Assembly: GCA_942492935.1 (NCBI GenBank)
Contig: OW818654.1
Location: 2,542,001-2,606,000, forward strand
Length of the DNA stretch: 64,000 bases
Direction: 5' to 3'
Origin: JANJUO01 sp942492935
GTDB lineage: Bacteria > Bacteroidota > Ignavibacteria > Kapaibacteriales > UBA2268
A program made the position numbers and the translations under genes. The notes under the pieces were generated by a model that worked only from the letters and a program-made list of their open reading frames with translations, was not told where the DNA came from and did not search any database. Shown here in pieces: positions 8,801 through 17,684 of the stretch. The first letter of the stretch is position 1; every line of letters starts with the position of its first letter.

Positions 8801-9915
8801 ATTATGATTTTTTCATAGTTGGTGCAGGTTTGGCGGGTTGTATTCTTGCTGAAAGATTATCAAACCAGCTGAATAAAAAAGTTCTTCTAATTGATAAAAG
8901 AAATCATATTGGAGGTAATATTTATGATTATAAAAATGAAAATGAAATACTTATTCATAAATACGGACCACATATTTTCCATACATCAAGTCAAAAAGTT
9001 TGGAATTATCTTAGTAATTTTACTGAATGGGTTAGTTATGAGCATAAGGTTGTTGCTATTATTGATGAAAAAGAAGTTCCAGTTCCTTTTAATCTCAATT
9101 CAATAGATATTTGTTTTGATGAAACAAAAGCAAAAAAACTTACTGAATTATTGATTGAAAATTTTGGTTTGGAAACAAAGATACCTATTTTGAAATTAAT
9201 TGAAAATGAAAATAATGAAATCAAGGAATTAGCAGAATTTGTATATAACAATGTCTTTCTTGGATATAATCTGAAACAATGGGGTTTAAGACCTGAAGAA
9301 CTTGATTATAATGTTTCATCGAGAGTTCCAATTTTTATATCAAGAGATAACAGATATTTCCAAGATAAATACCAAGCTATGCCTAAAAATGGTTATACAG
9401 AATTGATTTTAAAAATGATAAATAATCCTAATATAGATATTATTTTAAATGTTGATTATAATGATATGAAAGATATAGTTAGTTATAATAAACTAATTTA
9501 TACTGGTCCAATTGATTCATATTTTGATTATAAATTTGGAAAACTTCCATATCGAAGTTTAGATTTTCAATTTGAAGAACATGAAATAGATTATTATCAA
9601 TCAAAAGCACAAGTAAATTATCCGAATAATCATAATTTTACCAGAATTACAGAATTCAAACATTTTTATGACAATAAATCAAAAAACACAGTTATAGCAA
9701 AAGAATTCTCTAATCCCTTCGTGTTTGGTGAAAATGAACCATATTACCCAATTCCACGACAAGAAAACAATGAATTATATAATTTATATTTAAGGGAATC
9801 AGAGAGATTGCAAGATGTTTTTTTTATTGGAAGACTTGCTGAATACAAATATTACAATATGGACCAAATTGTTGGTATTGCTTTGCAATTTTTTGAAAAG
9901 AAATTTGCCAATTAA
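8797..9915 (+). CDS. glf: UDP-galactopyranose mutase
   Basis: Flavoenzyme that interconverts UDP-galactopyranose and UDP-galactofuranose, the donor for Galf-containing glycans. The FAD-binding start is IVGAGLAGCILAE (residues ~7-19), followed by DKRNHIGGNIYD, KYGPHIFHTS and later YNLKQWGLRPEELD, all characteristic of bacterial UGM. The C-terminal block GRLAEYKYYNMDQIVGIAL carries the conserved Arg and the flavin-contacting end. 372 aa is full length. It overlaps the flippase by ATGA and is followed after 32 bases by the HAD-UbiA gene. Its presence beside DprE-type genes recalls actinobacterial arabinogalactan loci. Confidence 0.95.
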   Translation: MNYDFFIVGAGLAGCILAERLSNQLNKKVLLIDKRNHIGGNIYDYKNENEILIHKYGPHIFHTSSQKVWNYLSNFTEWVSYEHKVVAIIDEKEVPVPFNLNSIDICFDETKAKKLTELLIENFGLETKIPILKLIENENNEIKELAEFVYNNVFLGYNLKQWGLRPEELDYNVSSRVPIFISRDNRYFQDKYQAMPKNGYTELILKMINNPNIDIILNVDYNDMKDIVSYNKLIYTGPIDSYFDYKFGKLPYRSLDFQFEEHEIDYYQSKAQVNYPNNHNFTRITEFKHFYDNKSKNTVIAKEFSNPFVFGENEPYYPIPRQENNELYNLYLRESERLQDVFFIGRLAEYKYYNMDQIVGIALQFFEKKFAN

Positions 9916-9947
9916 AACCACAAAAATTATTAAATTGCATTTTATTT

Positions 9948-11393
9948 TTGAACACAAGAAAAAAATTAGTTTTGGAAAATAAAAAAATACCACTTTGTGT
10001 GGACCTTGATGGTACTCTCATAGCAACTGATATACTTTTTGAATCTGTTTTGCTATTGATACGGAAAAACATTCTCTTTATTTTTATAATTCCTTTTTGG
10101 GTTTTAAAAGGAAGACTATATCTTAAAAACAAATTGTTTGAATATGTATGTCCTAATCCAGAATTTCTACCCTATAGAAAAGAAGTGTTAAATTACATTG
10201 AACAAGAGAAATTTAAGGGCAGAAAAATTATTTTAGTTACTGCATCATTGCAAAAAATTGCTGAACGAATTGCAGAATATATGTTCATTTTTGATGAAGT
10301 TATAGGAAGTGATGATAAAATTAATCTTGTTGGAGAAGCCAAACGAAAAAAATTGATTGATTTATATGGTGAAGGTGGTTTTGACTATATTGGCGATAGT
10401 CATAAGGATATATTTGTTTGGAATTCTGCAAGATATGCCATTGTCATTAATCCTGATAATGAAATTAAAAGTAAGGTAACAAATATTTCTCATACATTTG
10501 AATACAGAAACCATTTATTGAAGTTAATTGTTAAAGAAATAAGAGTTTATCAATGGATTAAGAATTTACTTATATTTATTCCATTATTGCTTGCTCATAG
10601 AATATTATTCGCAGATATCTACTCTTTAATTTATTCCTTTTTCTCATTTAGCTTTATCGCTTCTTCAGTTTATGTATTAAATGATTTGATAGATTTAGAA
10701 TCCGATAGAGCTCATCCAAGAAAAAGAAATCGACCTTTTGCAAGTGGAAATTTACCTATAATTTACTCATTTATTCTATTACCTGTGTTATTTTTGAGTA
10801 GTTTATTAATCTCATTAACTTTACTTCCAATTGGATTTACCATTGTTTTAGTTATATACTATTTAATTACAACAACTTACTCGTTTCTCTTAAAAAAAAT
10901 CTATGTATTAGATATTATAACTCTTGCAGTTCTTTACACTTTAAGATTAGTTGCAGGTGCAATCGCAGTAGATGTTGAAATATCTCAATGGTTTTTATCA
11001 TTTTCTGTATTTTTATTCTTTAGTCTTGCAATTTTGAAAAGATATACAGAATTATTGACGATGAAAGAGCAAAATAAAACTTCTACCAAAGGTAGAGGAT
11101 ATTTTGTTGAGGATTTATATTTGCTACTTGCATTAGGCACTTCAAGTGGATTGCTTTCAGTTTTAATATTTGCATTATACTTGAATAGTCCCGAAGTAAA
11201 TAAACTATACAATGTCCCTGAATTATTATATATGATTACCCCTATTTTGATGTATTGGATAACCCGAATGTGGTTTAAAGCACATAGGGGACAAATGAAT
11301 GACGACCCAATCGTATTCGCCGGTAAAGACCCGGCAAGTTATTTTATTGGTATTATAATTGCGATTATTGTAATTGGAGCAACAATATGTTAG
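9948..11393 (+). CDS. HAD phosphatase - UbiA prenyltransferase fusion (polyprenyl-phosphate phosphoribosyltransferase-like)
   Basis: Predicted membrane enzyme placing 5-phosphoribose on a polyprenyl phosphate, the committed step toward polyprenyl-phospho-arabinose. Residues ~15-185 are a HAD domain: CVDLDGTL (nucleophile Asp19, Asp21), LVTAS, a Lys-rich EAKRKK and IGDSHKD. Residues ~195-481 are a UbiA domain with the NDLIDLESD motif at ~245-253 and LDIITLAVLYTLRLVAG. Several transmembrane helices. The HAD part could remove the 5-phosphate of the product; that is my inference. Start is TTG at 9948; no ATG or clear ribosome site exists, and a second in-frame TTG occurs at 9969. It overlaps dprE1 by 7 bases. 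Confidence 0.85.
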   Translation: MNTRKKLVLENKKIPLCVDLDGTLIATDILFESVLLLIRKNILFIFIIPFWVLKGRLYLKNKLFEYVCPNPEFLPYRKEVLNYIEQEKFKGRKIILVTASLQKIAERIAEYMFIFDEVIGSDDKINLVGEAKRKKLIDLYGEGGFDYIGDSHKDIFVWNSARYAIVINPDNEIKSKVTNISHTFEYRNHLLKLIVKEIRVYQWIKNLLIFIPLLLAHRILFADIYSLIYSFFSFSFIASSVYVLNDLIDLESDRAHPRKRNRPFASGNLPIIYSFILLPVLFLSSLLISLTLLPIGFTIVLVIYYLITTTYSFLLKKIYVLDIITLAVLYTLRLVAGAIAVDVEISQWFLSFSVFLFFSLAILKRYTELLTMKEQNKTSTKGRGYFVEDLYLLLALGTSSGLLSVLIFALYLNSPEVNKLYNVPELLYMITPILMYWITRMWFKAHRGQMNDDPIVFAGKDPASYFIGIIIAIIVIGATIC

Positions 11394-12697
11394 ACGCTTA
11401 TCAATCATTTGGCAGATACCCAAAAGTTAAAAATCAAAAAATTGAAAAATTATTTTGGCTAAATGAAATTCCAGATTTTAATAGTTATGATGAATTTTTA
11501 CTCCCATTCGGCTTAGGCAAAAGTTACGGAGATAGTTGTTTGAATGAAGATGGAATCTTATTAGATACATCAGCATTGAATAGATTTATAAGTTTTGATA
11601 AAGAAAATGGAATTGTCAAAGCTGAATCTGGCGTTACTTTAGCACAAGTACTTGAATTAATTACTCCTTATGGCTGGTTTCCTGCAGCTACTCCTGGTAC
11701 TAAAAATATTACAATTGGTGGCGCAATCGCAAATGATGTTCACGGAAAAAATCATCACAAAGGTGGTACATTTGGTTGTCATTTGACAAAATTTGAATTA
11801 TTACGTTCTGATGGAAATAGGATTGTTTGTTCAAAAGATGAAAATATTGAACTGTGTCAAGCTACAATTGGCGGATTAGGTTTAACAGGACTTATTACTT
11901 GGGCTGAATTCAAAGTTCAAAGAATACCATCTGTTTTTATAAAAATGGAAAGTATTAAATTTGAATCATTAGAAGAATTTTTCGAAATAAATGAAATTTC
12001 AAATCAGTTATTTGATTACACAGTTTCATGGATAGACACAACTTCTGTTGGCTCAAATTTAGGTAGAGGATTATATTCAAGAGGTAATTTTGCTCAAGCA
12101 AATGAAGTTACCTCTTTGAAAAGTATAAAGGGCGGAGCTTTGCCTTTTATATTTGATTATCCTTTCATAAATAAGATTTCAGTTCAAGCTTTCAACTCTC
12201 TTTATTATAATAAGCAATTGAATAAAAATGAAACTTCGATTGTCCATTACGAACCATTTTTCTATCCTTTAGATGCAGTAAGTAATTGGCAAATGGCTTA
12301 CGGAAAAAATGGATTTCTGCAATATCAATTCGTTTTGCCATTTGAAAATTGCTTTTCAAATTTGAAACAAATTTTAGAAATTTTAGTAGATTCAGGATTA
12401 TCTTCATTTCTGACTGTATTAAAGCAATTTGGGGACATTAAATCACCCGGTTTGATGTCATTTCCAAGACCTGGTATTACATTAGCCATTGACTTTGCAA
12501 TGAAAGGAAAATCGGTTTTAGATGTTTTAGATAAAACAGACAAACTTGTGAGAGAGGCGGGTGGTGTAATTTATCCCGGTAAAGATGCCAGAATGTCTGC
12601 AGAAAATTTCAAATATTTTTATCCGCAATTTGAAAATTTCAAAAAATATATTGACCCTAAATTCTCATCTTCTTTTTGGAGAAGAGTTACTAACTAA
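11387..12697 (+). CDS. dprE1: DprE1-like FAD-dependent polyprenylphosphoryl-ribose oxidase
   Basis: Predicted to oxidise the 2'-OH of polyprenylphosphoryl-ribose, first half of its epimerisation to the arabinose form. The FAD-binding (VAO/PCMH) domain covers ~1-190: PFGLGKSYGDS, ATPGTKNITIGGAIANDVHGKNHH (H119, K121 match the catalytic region of the mycobacterial enzyme) and ATIGGLGLTGLI. The substrate-binding half holds SFPRPGITLAIDFAMK and YPGKDARMS, with the Lys expected to contact substrate. Residue 367 is Ala where, from memory, mycobacterial DprE1 has the benzothiazinone-targeted Cys387. 436 aa. It overlaps the UbiA gene and is followed after 32 bases by the DprE2 homologue, supporting the assignment. 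Confidence 0.9.
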   Translation: MLDAYQSFGRYPKVKNQKIEKLFWLNEIPDFNSYDEFLLPFGLGKSYGDSCLNEDGILLDTSALNRFISFDKENGIVKAESGVTLAQVLELITPYGWFPAATPGTKNITIGGAIANDVHGKNHHKGGTFGCHLTKFELLRSDGNRIVCSKDENIELCQATIGGLGLTGLITWAEFKVQRIPSVFIKMESIKFESLEEFFEINEISNQLFDYTVSWIDTTSVGSNLGRGLYSRGNFAQANEVTSLKSIKGGALPFIFDYPFINKISVQAFNSLYYNKQLNKNETSIVHYEPFFYPLDAVSNWQMAYGKNGFLQYQFVLPFENCFSNLKQILEILVDSGLSSFLTVLKQFGDIKSPGLMSFPRPGITLAIDFAMKGKSVLDVLDKTDKLVREAGGVIYPGKDARMSAENFKYFYPQFENFKKYIDPKFSSSFWRRVTN

Positions 12698-12729
12698 GAT
12701 ATTAATAATTAAATAATTGGAATATAATC

Positions 12730-13467
12730 ATGAAAAAAGTAATTATTTTTGGAGCAACATCAGATATAGCGAAATTTGTTGCAATTGAATTTGCTAAAAA
12801 TGGAGATGAGTTAATACTTACCGGAAGAAATATTGAAAAACTTATTTCAATAAAAAATGATATTCTAAGCAGATATAATACAAGAATTGAATTATTTGAA
12901 ACAAATATTATTGATTTTGACAAACATCAGAGTTATTTTCAACAAGCAACTTCAATTTTGAATGGTTTAGATGTTGTTTTGTTTGCTTATGGTTCATTAC
13001 CTGAGCAAGAAAGTATTAAAAACTCACCTGAAAAAATAATAAATGAATTCAATATCAATGCTACAAGTGTATTTTCATTATCAACATTGTTTGCTGAATA
13101 TTTCGAAAATAAAAAATCTGGTACAATTGCAGTTATTTCTTCTGTGGCTGGTGATAGAGGCAGAGCATCAAACTATATTTATGGCACTGCAAAAGGTGCT
13201 GTTTCTATATTCTATCAAGGATTAAGAAATAGATTATCAAAAAGCAATGTTAATGTTGTAACAATAAAGCCCGGTTTCGTTGATACTAAAATGACTTCTC
13301 ATTTGAAAAAGAACTTTCTTTTTGCTAATCCTGCATCTGTTGGTGAAAAGATTTATGATGCTATTTCAGCAGGTAAAGATGTAGTTTATGTTCCAAGTTT
13401 TTGGAGTTTGATTATGTGGGTAATTAAACATATTCCTGAAAGTATTTTTAAAAAATTAAATTTATAA
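12730..13467 (+). CDS. dprE2: DprE2-like short-chain dehydrogenase (keto-arabinose reductase)
   Basis: Predicted NAD(P)H-dependent reductase of the 2-keto intermediate made by DprE1, giving polyprenylphosphoryl-arabinose. Short-chain dehydrogenase fold: nucleotide-binding GATSDIAKFVA (residues ~8-18), FAYGSLPEQ, and the Ser...Tyr-x3-Lys triad in ISSVAGDRGRASNYIYGTAKGA. The C-terminal IMWVIKHIPESIFKKLNL is hydrophobic and basic, as in DprE2 proteins that associate with the membrane. 245 aa is near the family length. The ATG at 12730 follows dprE1 by 32 bases. Generic SDR sequence similarity alone would not fix the substrate; the gene order UbiA-DprE1-DprE2 does most of that work. Confidence 0.87.
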   Translation: MKKVIIFGATSDIAKFVAIEFAKNGDELILTGRNIEKLISIKNDILSRYNTRIELFETNIIDFDKHQSYFQQATSILNGLDVVLFAYGSLPEQESIKNSPEKIINEFNINATSVFSLSTLFAEYFENKKSGTIAVISSVAGDRGRASNYIYGTAKGAVSIFYQGLRNRLSKSNVNVVTIKPGFVDTKMTSHLKKNFLFANPASVGEKIYDAISAGKDVVYVPSFWSLIMWVIKHIPESIFKKLNL

Positions 13468-13483
13468 TTTTTATAATTAATAA

Positions 13484-14872
13484 TTGAATGTAGATTGTCT
13501 TTTAAAGTCAAAATACTTGGGAGGAGTTAGAGAAGTTGGAGCCAATTCAACTTATATTAATATCAATAATACAGGTATAATAATTGATGCTGGTCTTCAT
13601 CCAACAAAAAGAGACAAAGATGCCTTTCCAAAATATGAACTATTAGAAAATGAACCAGTTGACTTTCTAATAATAACCCACGCCCATACTGACCATATTG
13701 GGGCTTTGCCTTATTTAATTAAAATGTATCCGCATATCAAAATATTTGCTCATAAAGCAACTTCTTACTTGTTGGATGTGATGATAAGGGATACTGTTAA
13801 GATATTGCAAACTCAGATATCTACTGAATTTAGCGATGAAATTTTATCGTTGTACAATAGAGATATTCTTGAAAAAATTAATCAAATAATTGATGAATTA
13901 CAATTCTATGATGAAAAAGTCATTTTAGGTAAACGGGGTGATTCAGATATTATATTGAAACTTTATCCTGCTGGTCATATACTCGGTGCATCTGCCATTT
14001 ATCTTGAATCAGATGGTATGAATTTACTTCATACTGGTGATTTGAATTTAATGAAACAACCTTTGATTGAGAAAGGAGATTTACCAAAACATCACTTAGA
14101 TATTTTGATAACTGAATCTACCAACTGTAATACAAATGAAGAAATTGGCTTTTCTGAAAGCAATATAAAGCGTTTTGCAAAATTCATAAATGATATATCA
14201 AATGAGAATGGTTCTATCTTAATTCCTACATTTTCACTTGGTAAAACACAAGAGCTATTAACATTAGTGCATAATCTGCAATATAGTGGCAAAATAACTA
14301 ATATTCCAATTTATACAGGTGGATTAGGCACAAGCATTTCCCAAATTTATGATAGATTTTGCTATACTACTCCAAGAATCAAGCCTGGATTTGAATTGAA
14401 TGATATTCAAACAATTCCAATTTTGAAAGATGAATTACTAAAAGGTAAATATTTGAAGTCTCCTGGAATTGTTATTATTTCAAATGGAATGATGCATCCT
14501 AAAACAAGCTCATATACTTTAGCATCAGAATGGATTAAAAGAAAGGAATTTGGAATTTTATTTACCGGTTATCTGCAAGAAAATACACCAGCATATCAAA
14601 TTCTTAATTCAGAAATAAATAAAACTTTTAATTTTGATGGCAGAAATCTGAAGAGACAATGCAAAACCGAATTTATTAGACTATCATTACATTGTAATTG
14701 TGAGCTGCTAACTAATTATATAAATGACATTCAACCCAAAAATATTATCATAGTTCATGGAGACGAAGAAGCAAATGACAATTTGGCATTGAAGCTTTAT
14801 TCCTCGAATAATAAATACAATATACTTATTCCATATAATAATGAAAATTTGACATTTGATAAGAAAAAATGA
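13484..14872 (+). CDS. Metallo-beta-lactamase/beta-CASP fold RNase (CPSF73-like)
   Basis: Predicted zinc-dependent RNA-processing nuclease. The MBL motifs are complete: ITHAHTDHIGALPYL (~65-79), PAGHILGAS, LLHTGDLNL, and TESTN. The beta-CASP part has IPTFSLGKTQELL, ISNGMMHPKTSS, and the C-terminal LHCNCE and IIIVHGDEEA, matching motifs A-C. 462 aa is typical of prokaryotic members. The start is TTG at 13484 (MNVDCLLKSKYLGGVREVGANS); the nearby ATG at 13487 is out of frame and hits a stop. It lies 16 bases after dprE2, so it is probably the last gene of the glycan operon, though its RNA role appears unrelated. A hairpin overlapping its stop could end the transcript. Confidence 0.85.
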   Translation: MNVDCLLKSKYLGGVREVGANSTYININNTGIIIDAGLHPTKRDKDAFPKYELLENEPVDFLIITHAHTDHIGALPYLIKMYPHIKIFAHKATSYLLDVMIRDTVKILQTQISTEFSDEILSLYNRDILEKINQIIDELQFYDEKVILGKRGDSDIILKLYPAGHILGASAIYLESDGMNLLHTGDLNLMKQPLIEKGDLPKHHLDILITESTNCNTNEEIGFSESNIKRFAKFINDISNENGSILIPTFSLGKTQELLTLVHNLQYSGKITNIPIYTGGLGTSISQIYDRFCYTTPRIKPGFELNDIQTIPILKDELLKGKYLKSPGIVIISNGMMHPKTSSYTLASEWIKRKEFGILFTGYLQENTPAYQILNSEINKTFNFDGRNLKRQCKTEFIRLSLHCNCELLTNYINDIQPKNIIIVHGDEEANDNLALKLYSSNNKYNILIPYNNENLTFDKKK

Positions 14873-14903
14873 AAATTGAAAATTTCTTAGCCATTTTTTT
14901 CTT
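14861..14903 (+). terminator. Weak candidate terminator hairpin at the end of the glycan operon
   Basis: AAGAAAAAATG (14861-14871) can pair with CATTTTTTTCTT (14892-14903) with one bulged T. The stem is almost only A-T, so stability is low and there is no separate T tract. Confidence 0.25.
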
Positions 14904-14910
14904 ATATTTG
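14903..14910 (+). promoter_or_regulatory. Candidate -7 box for the PAS histidine kinase gene
   Basis: TATATTTG matches TAnnTTTG and lies 33 bases before the ATG at 14944. No -33 TTTG box is at the expected spacing. Confidence 0.25.
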
Positions 14911-14943
14911 AATTAATTTAAAATGAAATTTTAATAAATTATT

Positions 14944-16509
14944 ATGAATAAATGTAATTTATATTTAATAAGTGAAAGTGTAAGTTTAAATGATTCATTT
15001 GTCGCCTTAGGAGAACTTATGAATAATTTAGAAATAACATTTATCACTGATATTAATAATTTATTTGAATTTAATTTTGAACACAGTAAGAATATAATTA
15101 TTTATGACTTAAACCTGAATCATCCGAAAATTATTGAATCATTAAAAGTAAATTCTAAAAATAAGAAATTTGTTTTAATATTCTATTCTGATGAAAATAG
15201 CAAAAACAAAAATATCTCTTTAGATTTTTTTCCATTTGGCTTTATAAACCAAAACCATTCAATTTCTCAATTATCTGCATTAATAAAAACTATTTGTAAT
15301 TATATAGATGAACAAATTGAACTATCTAATTACAAAGCGGTTTTTGAAATTTCAAAAGATGCGAATTTTATTACCGACAAAAATGGATTAATAAAAAAAT
15401 GGAATAATTCTGCTCAAAGAATTTTTGGCTGGAAATTAGAAGATATAATTGAAAAACCAATATTTGATAAAATAATTCCAGATGAATTTTTAATTGAATT
15501 TAAAATGAGTTTCAATCAGTGGGTAAATTCAATTTCTCCTGAATTTGTTACAAAAACAATTGAAATATATGGGCAAAAGAACAATTTATATGTATTTCCT
15601 ATTGAATTGACAATGGCTCGTTACAATTTAGATAACGAACTGATGGTTGCATTTTTTTCAAGAGACATTACGGAAAGAATTAATTCCAAAGATGAAATTG
15701 ACAAATTAATTGAAGAGATGGTAATTTCAAAAGAAGTTATCGAACAAAACGCCAATGAACTTATTGGTTTAAATCATGAACTATATGAATCACAATTACA
15801 ATTAAAAGAAATAAACGCAAGCAAAGATAAGTTCTTTTCAATTATTGCTCACGATTTGAAAGGACCATTTCAAAATCTTCTTGGTTATACTGATATTCTA
15901 TCAAAGGATATAAAAAACTTAGATATTGAAGAAATTGAAGAATTAGCAACCAATTTAAATCTATCTGCAATTCAACTATTTAAATTGTTAGAAAATTTGC
16001 TTCATTGGTCGAGAATACAAAGAGGTGCAATTGAATACACTCCAGATGAATGTCCATTAGGTTTAATTTTCAAGCAAAATCTTGATTTAATAAAACAAAG
16101 AGCCCATGAAAAAAAGATTGAACTAAGGCATTTTATTAACGATGAATTGATTGCATATTGTGATATTAATATGCTAAATACTGTTATTAGAAATTTATTA
16201 TCAAATGCTTTAAAATTCACATCTGAAAATGGTGTTATAGAAATAATTGCTAAACAATTTCATGAAAATTTTATCTTGATAGAAATTAATGATAGTGGTG
16301 TGGGAATTCCTTCAAATAAAATTCTAAAATTATTTAGAATAGACCAAAGTGTATCCACTCAAGGAACTAAAAATGAACAAGGTACAGGTTTAGGACTAAT
16401 TTTGTGCAAAGAACTTGTAGAAAATAATGGTGGAGAAATATTTGTTGAAAGTATTGAAGGAAAGGGAACAAGTTTTAAATTTACTGTTCCTAAATTATTA
16501 AAAAATTAA
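14944..16509 (+). CDS. PAS-domain sensor histidine kinase with receiver-like N-terminus
   Basis: Predicted cytosolic sensor kinase. Residues ~1-120 resemble a response-regulator receiver: IIIYDLNLN could supply the Asp, followed by KFVLIFYSDE and FGFINQNHSISQLSALI, but the usual Lys of the KP motif is absent, so it is likely a pseudo-receiver. A PAS domain covers ~120-240 (AVFEISKDANFITDKNGLIKKW... IFGWKLEDII). A HisKA H-box follows, FFSIIAHDLKGPFQN, then the ATPase N-box NTVIRNLLSNALKFT, DSGVGI and GTGLGLILCKELVE. No transmembrane segment and no adjacent response regulator. The 58-base gap to the transglycosylase gene leaves co-transcription possible. Confidence 0.88.
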   Translation: MNKCNLYLISESVSLNDSFVALGELMNNLEITFITDINNLFEFNFEHSKNIIIYDLNLNHPKIIESLKVNSKNKKFVLIFYSDENSKNKNISLDFFPFGFINQNHSISQLSALIKTICNYIDEQIELSNYKAVFEISKDANFITDKNGLIKKWNNSAQRIFGWKLEDIIEKPIFDKIIPDEFLIEFKMSFNQWVNSISPEFVTKTIEIYGQKNNLYVFPIELTMARYNLDNELMVAFFSRDITERINSKDEIDKLIEEMVISKEVIEQNANELIGLNHELYESQLQLKEINASKDKFFSIIAHDLKGPFQNLLGYTDILSKDIKNLDIEEIEELATNLNLSAIQLFKLLENLLHWSRIQRGAIEYTPDECPLGLIFKQNLDLIKQRAHEKKIELRHFINDELIAYCDINMLNTVIRNLLSNALKFTSENGVIEIIAKQFHENFILIEINDSGVGIPSNKILKLFRIDQSVSTQGTKNEQGTGLGLILCKELVENNGGEIFVESIEGKGTSFKFTVPKLLKN

Positions 16510-16567
16510 TTAAAAATTATAAATATAAAATTAACAAATTCTAATAAAATTAATTTGAGGGGGAATT

Positions 16568-17455
16568 ATGAAATTAATTATTGTTATTGCATTTCTGTTG
16601 TTGTCATGTAATCAAAATTCTGAATTAAATAGCCAACCGCAGGATAAAATATTATCTTCTAATCAATTTATCTCAACAGTAAAATTACCTGAAGAGCTAA
16701 CGTTATGTGGTGAAAAAATACCTTTAGATAATGAAGAAATACGTGAAAGAGCAGAAAGAGAATTTTATCTTTTACTTCAACAACCTGGTCAAATTGTATT
16801 ATATTTAAAAAGGTCGGGTAGATATTTCAGAATGTACGAAGAAGAAATCAGGAAAGCTGGTATGCCAGATGATATTAAATTTCTATCAGTTGCAGAAAGT
16901 GCTTTATATCAATCGCGTTCTTCAGTTGGTGCTGTGGGATTTTGGCAATTCATGAAAGAAACTGGTCAAAAAATGGGTCTATATATTGATGATTTTGCTG
17001 ATGAAAGAAGACATCCCCATAAGAGCACTGTTGCTGCATTAAAATACTTAAAAATGGGTTATCAAAGCCATAATTCTTGGCTATTAACCTTTGCAGGTTA
17101 TAATATGGGGCATACTGGAATTAAAGAAAACATGAGTTTTCAATCTGCAAGTGATTATTTTGAGCTATTCTTGAACGAAGAAACATCACGATTTATATTC
17201 CGAATTGCAATAATTAAAGAAATAATGTCGAATCCTACAAAGTATGGATTTACTGTCCCAATATCAGAATATTATAAACCGGAAAAAATTAAAACAGTAA
17301 AAGTATCAACAGCAATATCTGATTTAGCATTATGGGCTAAAAATCTTGGTACTAACTATAAAGATGTAAAATTACTAAATCCTTGGATTCTTAAAAGACA
17401 GTTACCAATTCCAAAATCAGGTTTTTGGGAAATTGCTATTCCAGATAAGAAATAG
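16568..17455 (+). CDS. MltD-like membrane-bound lytic transglycosylase (lipoprotein)
   Basis: Predicted envelope enzyme cleaving peptidoglycan glycan strands. Lipoprotein signal MKLIIVIAFLLLSC with Cys14 as lipidation site. The SLT/GH23 domain covers ~75-220: KFLSVAESALYQSRSSVGAVGFWQFM places the catalytic Glu in AES, then KETGQKMGLYIDDFADERR, KSTVAALKYLK and WLLTFAGYNMGH. 295 aa, shorter than E. coli MltD; no LysM repeats are recognisable, though the last 50 residues (TAISDLALWAKNLGTNYKDVKLLNPWI) resemble the LysM-like tail seen in some relatives. GAGGGGG lies just upstream of the ATG. Confidence 0.87.
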   Translation: MKLIIVIAFLLLSCNQNSELNSQPQDKILSSNQFISTVKLPEELTLCGEKIPLDNEEIRERAEREFYLLLQQPGQIVLYLKRSGRYFRMYEEEIRKAGMPDDIKFLSVAESALYQSRSSVGAVGFWQFMKETGQKMGLYIDDFADERRHPHKSTVAALKYLKMGYQSHNSWLLTFAGYNMGHTGIKENMSFQSASDYFELFLNEETSRFIFRIAIIKEIMSNPTKYGFTVPISEYYKPEKIKTVKVSTAISDLALWAKNLGTNYKDVKLLNPWILKRQLPIPKSGFWEIAIPDKK

Positions 17456-17684
17456 CAGTAAAATATGTTAAAAGAATGCCATTAACAAAATAGATAATGT
17501 ACTTATAAGTTACAAAATATGCAATTACTAATAAAAAAACAAATTATTTTGTAAAAAAAATATTTTTTTCTTAATTAATTAATAAAAATTTATTAATTTT
17601 ACATAGTTTATAATGCAAATTAATTTTGCAAATTTTAAACGAACATTTGTAAATAGTTTTTTAAACGAAAAAGGAGAATGTAAA

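Noticed and set aside
17613..17684. Upstream ATG extending the monoheme cytochrome
   Set aside because: The extension lacks a ribosome site and would hide the signal peptide; AAGGAG precedes the ATG at 17685.
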